Positions 4,689 to 5,711 of a stretch of 5,711 nucleotides of DNA are shown piece by piece. The stretch lies in NCBI GenBank assembly GCA_947470005.1, contig CANISA010000115.1:1-5711 (forward strand), given 5' to 3'. The translations under genes and the position numbers were made by a program. The notes under the pieces were generated by a model. It did not search any database and had not been told where the DNA came from. It worked only from the letters and a program-made list of their open reading frames with translations. How positions within the stretch are numbered: the first letter of the stretch is position 1; each line of letters starts with the position of its first letter. Source of the stretch: Legionellaceae bacterium (GTDB lineage Bacteria; Pseudomonadota; Gammaproteobacteria; Legionellales; Legionellaceae).

Positions 4689-5711
4689 TTATCTTTTCCT
4701 CGGGTGAGCACTATCCGTTATATCCCCTGCCATCAGCTTATCTGATTTGGTTGACGAAAAGAAACTCTTGGCCGCTTCTTGTTCCTGTTTAACCTGCCTC
4801 AACCCGTGCACCTCTTCTTTCATCCTCATTTTCAACCCTGGAGGGTTACCTGGTTTCACAAAGTAAGCGTCGATAAACGCATCCTTCTTTTCCCCATAAA
4901 ACATGCCCTCAGCAGGGCCATACAACGATTTCACAACTATATGGTTAAAGGCCTCAACCTTACATTTCTTAGCAAAATAAAGAACGGCCGCATGCACTCG
5001 CTTAACGCTCTCTTGGTCCGTTCCTAGGACAACAATAGGGTTGATCTTACCTGTTTCATCGTATGAGGGTTGGTACTCAGACAAGAGCATAATAGCCGAC
5101 TTCATGGCTGCATCAAGGTTGTCTGCTTCCGAAAAATTACCCTTAGAGGTATCGCTAACATTCCCTCTGTGGCTTTGTGTCAAAATAAGATGCCCCTGCG
5201 GTTCCCCATTCTCATCCGTGAGCGAGCTTGGTTTTCTCGAAAGAATCACACTGTCTGGCCCAACAGAAACCCCCATATGATAATTAGCTCCCATGCCCCT
5301 GCCCTTAACCCCAAGTTTGACGCGCGGACCTCCCGGATCGACCCCCACGCCAGTAATCGCATTAATCTCCGATTTTTTAACCACTTGATCCGTAAACCCT
5401 AGTTTACTGCCTCGTTCCATGAGGAGAGTCCTCGCATTACGAGGGAGTGCCGGAGATACTACCGTCTCCTCCCTTCTTTCCCAGCTTTCAACCAAGAGAT
5501 CAATCGCACTCACAGAGGCATCACGAATAGCCTTTAAACCTTTCATCTCCCTCTTCGCTTTATTTAATTTTTCTGTTGCGTTAGCTGTATCGAGAGAAGC
5601 TGAAGCTAAGCTTGTTAGGGTATGATCCAAGACTTTGATCTCTTCCTCTTTTTTATCAATCAAGCGCGTCTGTTCATCAATCATCTCCACTTCACGTTGG
5701 TAGACACGTTC
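4689..5711 (-). CDS. Unrecognised coiled-coil protein, C-terminal 340 residues (5' end off the window)
   Basis: I do not recognise this protein. The frame is open at the right edge and ends with TAA at 4691-4689. A GTG at 5690 could start it, but seven open codons precede that (ERVYQRE) with no ribosome site, so it probably begins outside. The first 75 or so visible residues are charged and heptad-like (VEMIDEQTRLIDKKEEEIKV, later EKLNKAKREMKGLKAIRD), consistent with a coiled coil. The middle holds a glycine-rich stretch (ITGVGVDPGGPRVKLGVKG) and many short polar turns. The last third alternates hydrophobic strands and helices (NPIVVLGTDQESVKRVHAAV, then FNHIVVKSL), suggesting a small alpha/beta domain, and ends in a basic KMRMKEEVHGLRQVKQEQE helix and a hydrophilic tail. 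No signal peptide, membrane segment or known catalytic motif is visible. A secreted effector is conceivable in a host-associated bacterium but unproven. Confidence 0.75.
   Translation of the reverse strand, partial: ERVYQREVEMIDEQTRLIDKKEEEIKVLDHTLTSLASASLDTANATEKLNKAKREMKGLKAIRDASVSAIDLLVESWERREETVVSPALPRNARTLLMERGSKLGFTDQVVKKSEINAITGVGVDPGGPRVKLGVKGRGMGANYHMGVSVGPDSVILSRKPSSLTDENGEPQGHLILTQSHRGNVSDTSKGNFSEADNLDAAMKSAIMLLSEYQPSYDETGKINPIVVLGTDQESVKRVHAAVLYFAKKCKVEAFNHIVVKSLYGPAEGMFYGEKKDAFIDAYFVKPGNPPGLKMRMKEEVHGLRQVKQEQEAAKSFFSSTKSDKLMAGDITDSAHPRKR

Noticed and set aside
4664..4702. Terminator between the unknown gene and murI (CACCCG...CGGGGTG)
   Set aside because: The loop would be about 29 bases, the stem contains a bulge, and no T-tract follows on the minus strand.
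1..5711. CRISPR arrays, tRNA or rRNA genes, insertion sequences
   Set aside because: No regularly spaced repeats, cloverleaf-like sequences, rRNA signatures, transposase frames or paired terminal repeats were seen on either strand.

Overview
This window looks like a chromosomal segment of a gammaproteobacterium. MraY, MurF and MurI follow the gammaproteobacterial pattern, and the visible MraY aligns almost gap-free with my memory of E. coli MraY. The dense toxin-antitoxin (TA) cargo beside a coiled-coil protein of unknown function would fit a host-associated lineage such as the Legionellales, but that placement is inference. Core genes are visibly GC-richer than the AT-rich block between them (about 1977-3797), which suggests the block was acquired.

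Layout. (1) 1-1940, minus strand: murF followed by mraY, which runs off the left edge. These are consecutive steps of peptidoglycan precursor synthesis in the dcw cluster, but murE, the usual upstream neighbour of murF, is absent. (2) 1941-2110: a divergent control region with a strong plus-strand promoter, a possible minus-strand promoter for murF, and an almost perfect 24-bp palindrome overlapping both. (3) 2111-2570, plus strand: a RelB/RelE-type TA pair, with the toxin read from a TTG start inside the antitoxin gene. (4) 2602-3708, minus strand: a tightly packed operon hicA - hicB - HEPN toxin (HI0074 family) - a 36-codon remnant of the nucleotidyltransferase (MNT) that normally partners the HEPN protein. 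A promoter with an overlapping inverted repeat lies just upstream of hicA. (5) 3798-4625, minus strand: murI, glutamate racemase, with its own extended -10 promoter. (6) 4689-5711, minus strand: the C-terminal part of an unrecognised protein that begins with a coiled coil and is open at the right edge.

How the genes relate. MurI makes D-glutamate, MurF adds D-Ala-D-Ala to complete the UDP-MurNAc pentapeptide, and MraY transfers it to the lipid carrier, so the flanks are all wall-precursor functions. Between them sit three TA-type systems in about 1.6 kb. The most notable points are an apparently intact HEPN RNase whose antitoxin gene is truncated before its catalytic motif, the fusion of HicAB and HEPN/MNT into one transcription unit, and an antitoxin-type operator placed where it could also control the essential murF-mraY genes. 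The families are known; the arrangement is what merits attention. No tRNA, rRNA, CRISPR array, insertion sequence or convincing Rho-independent terminator was seen.
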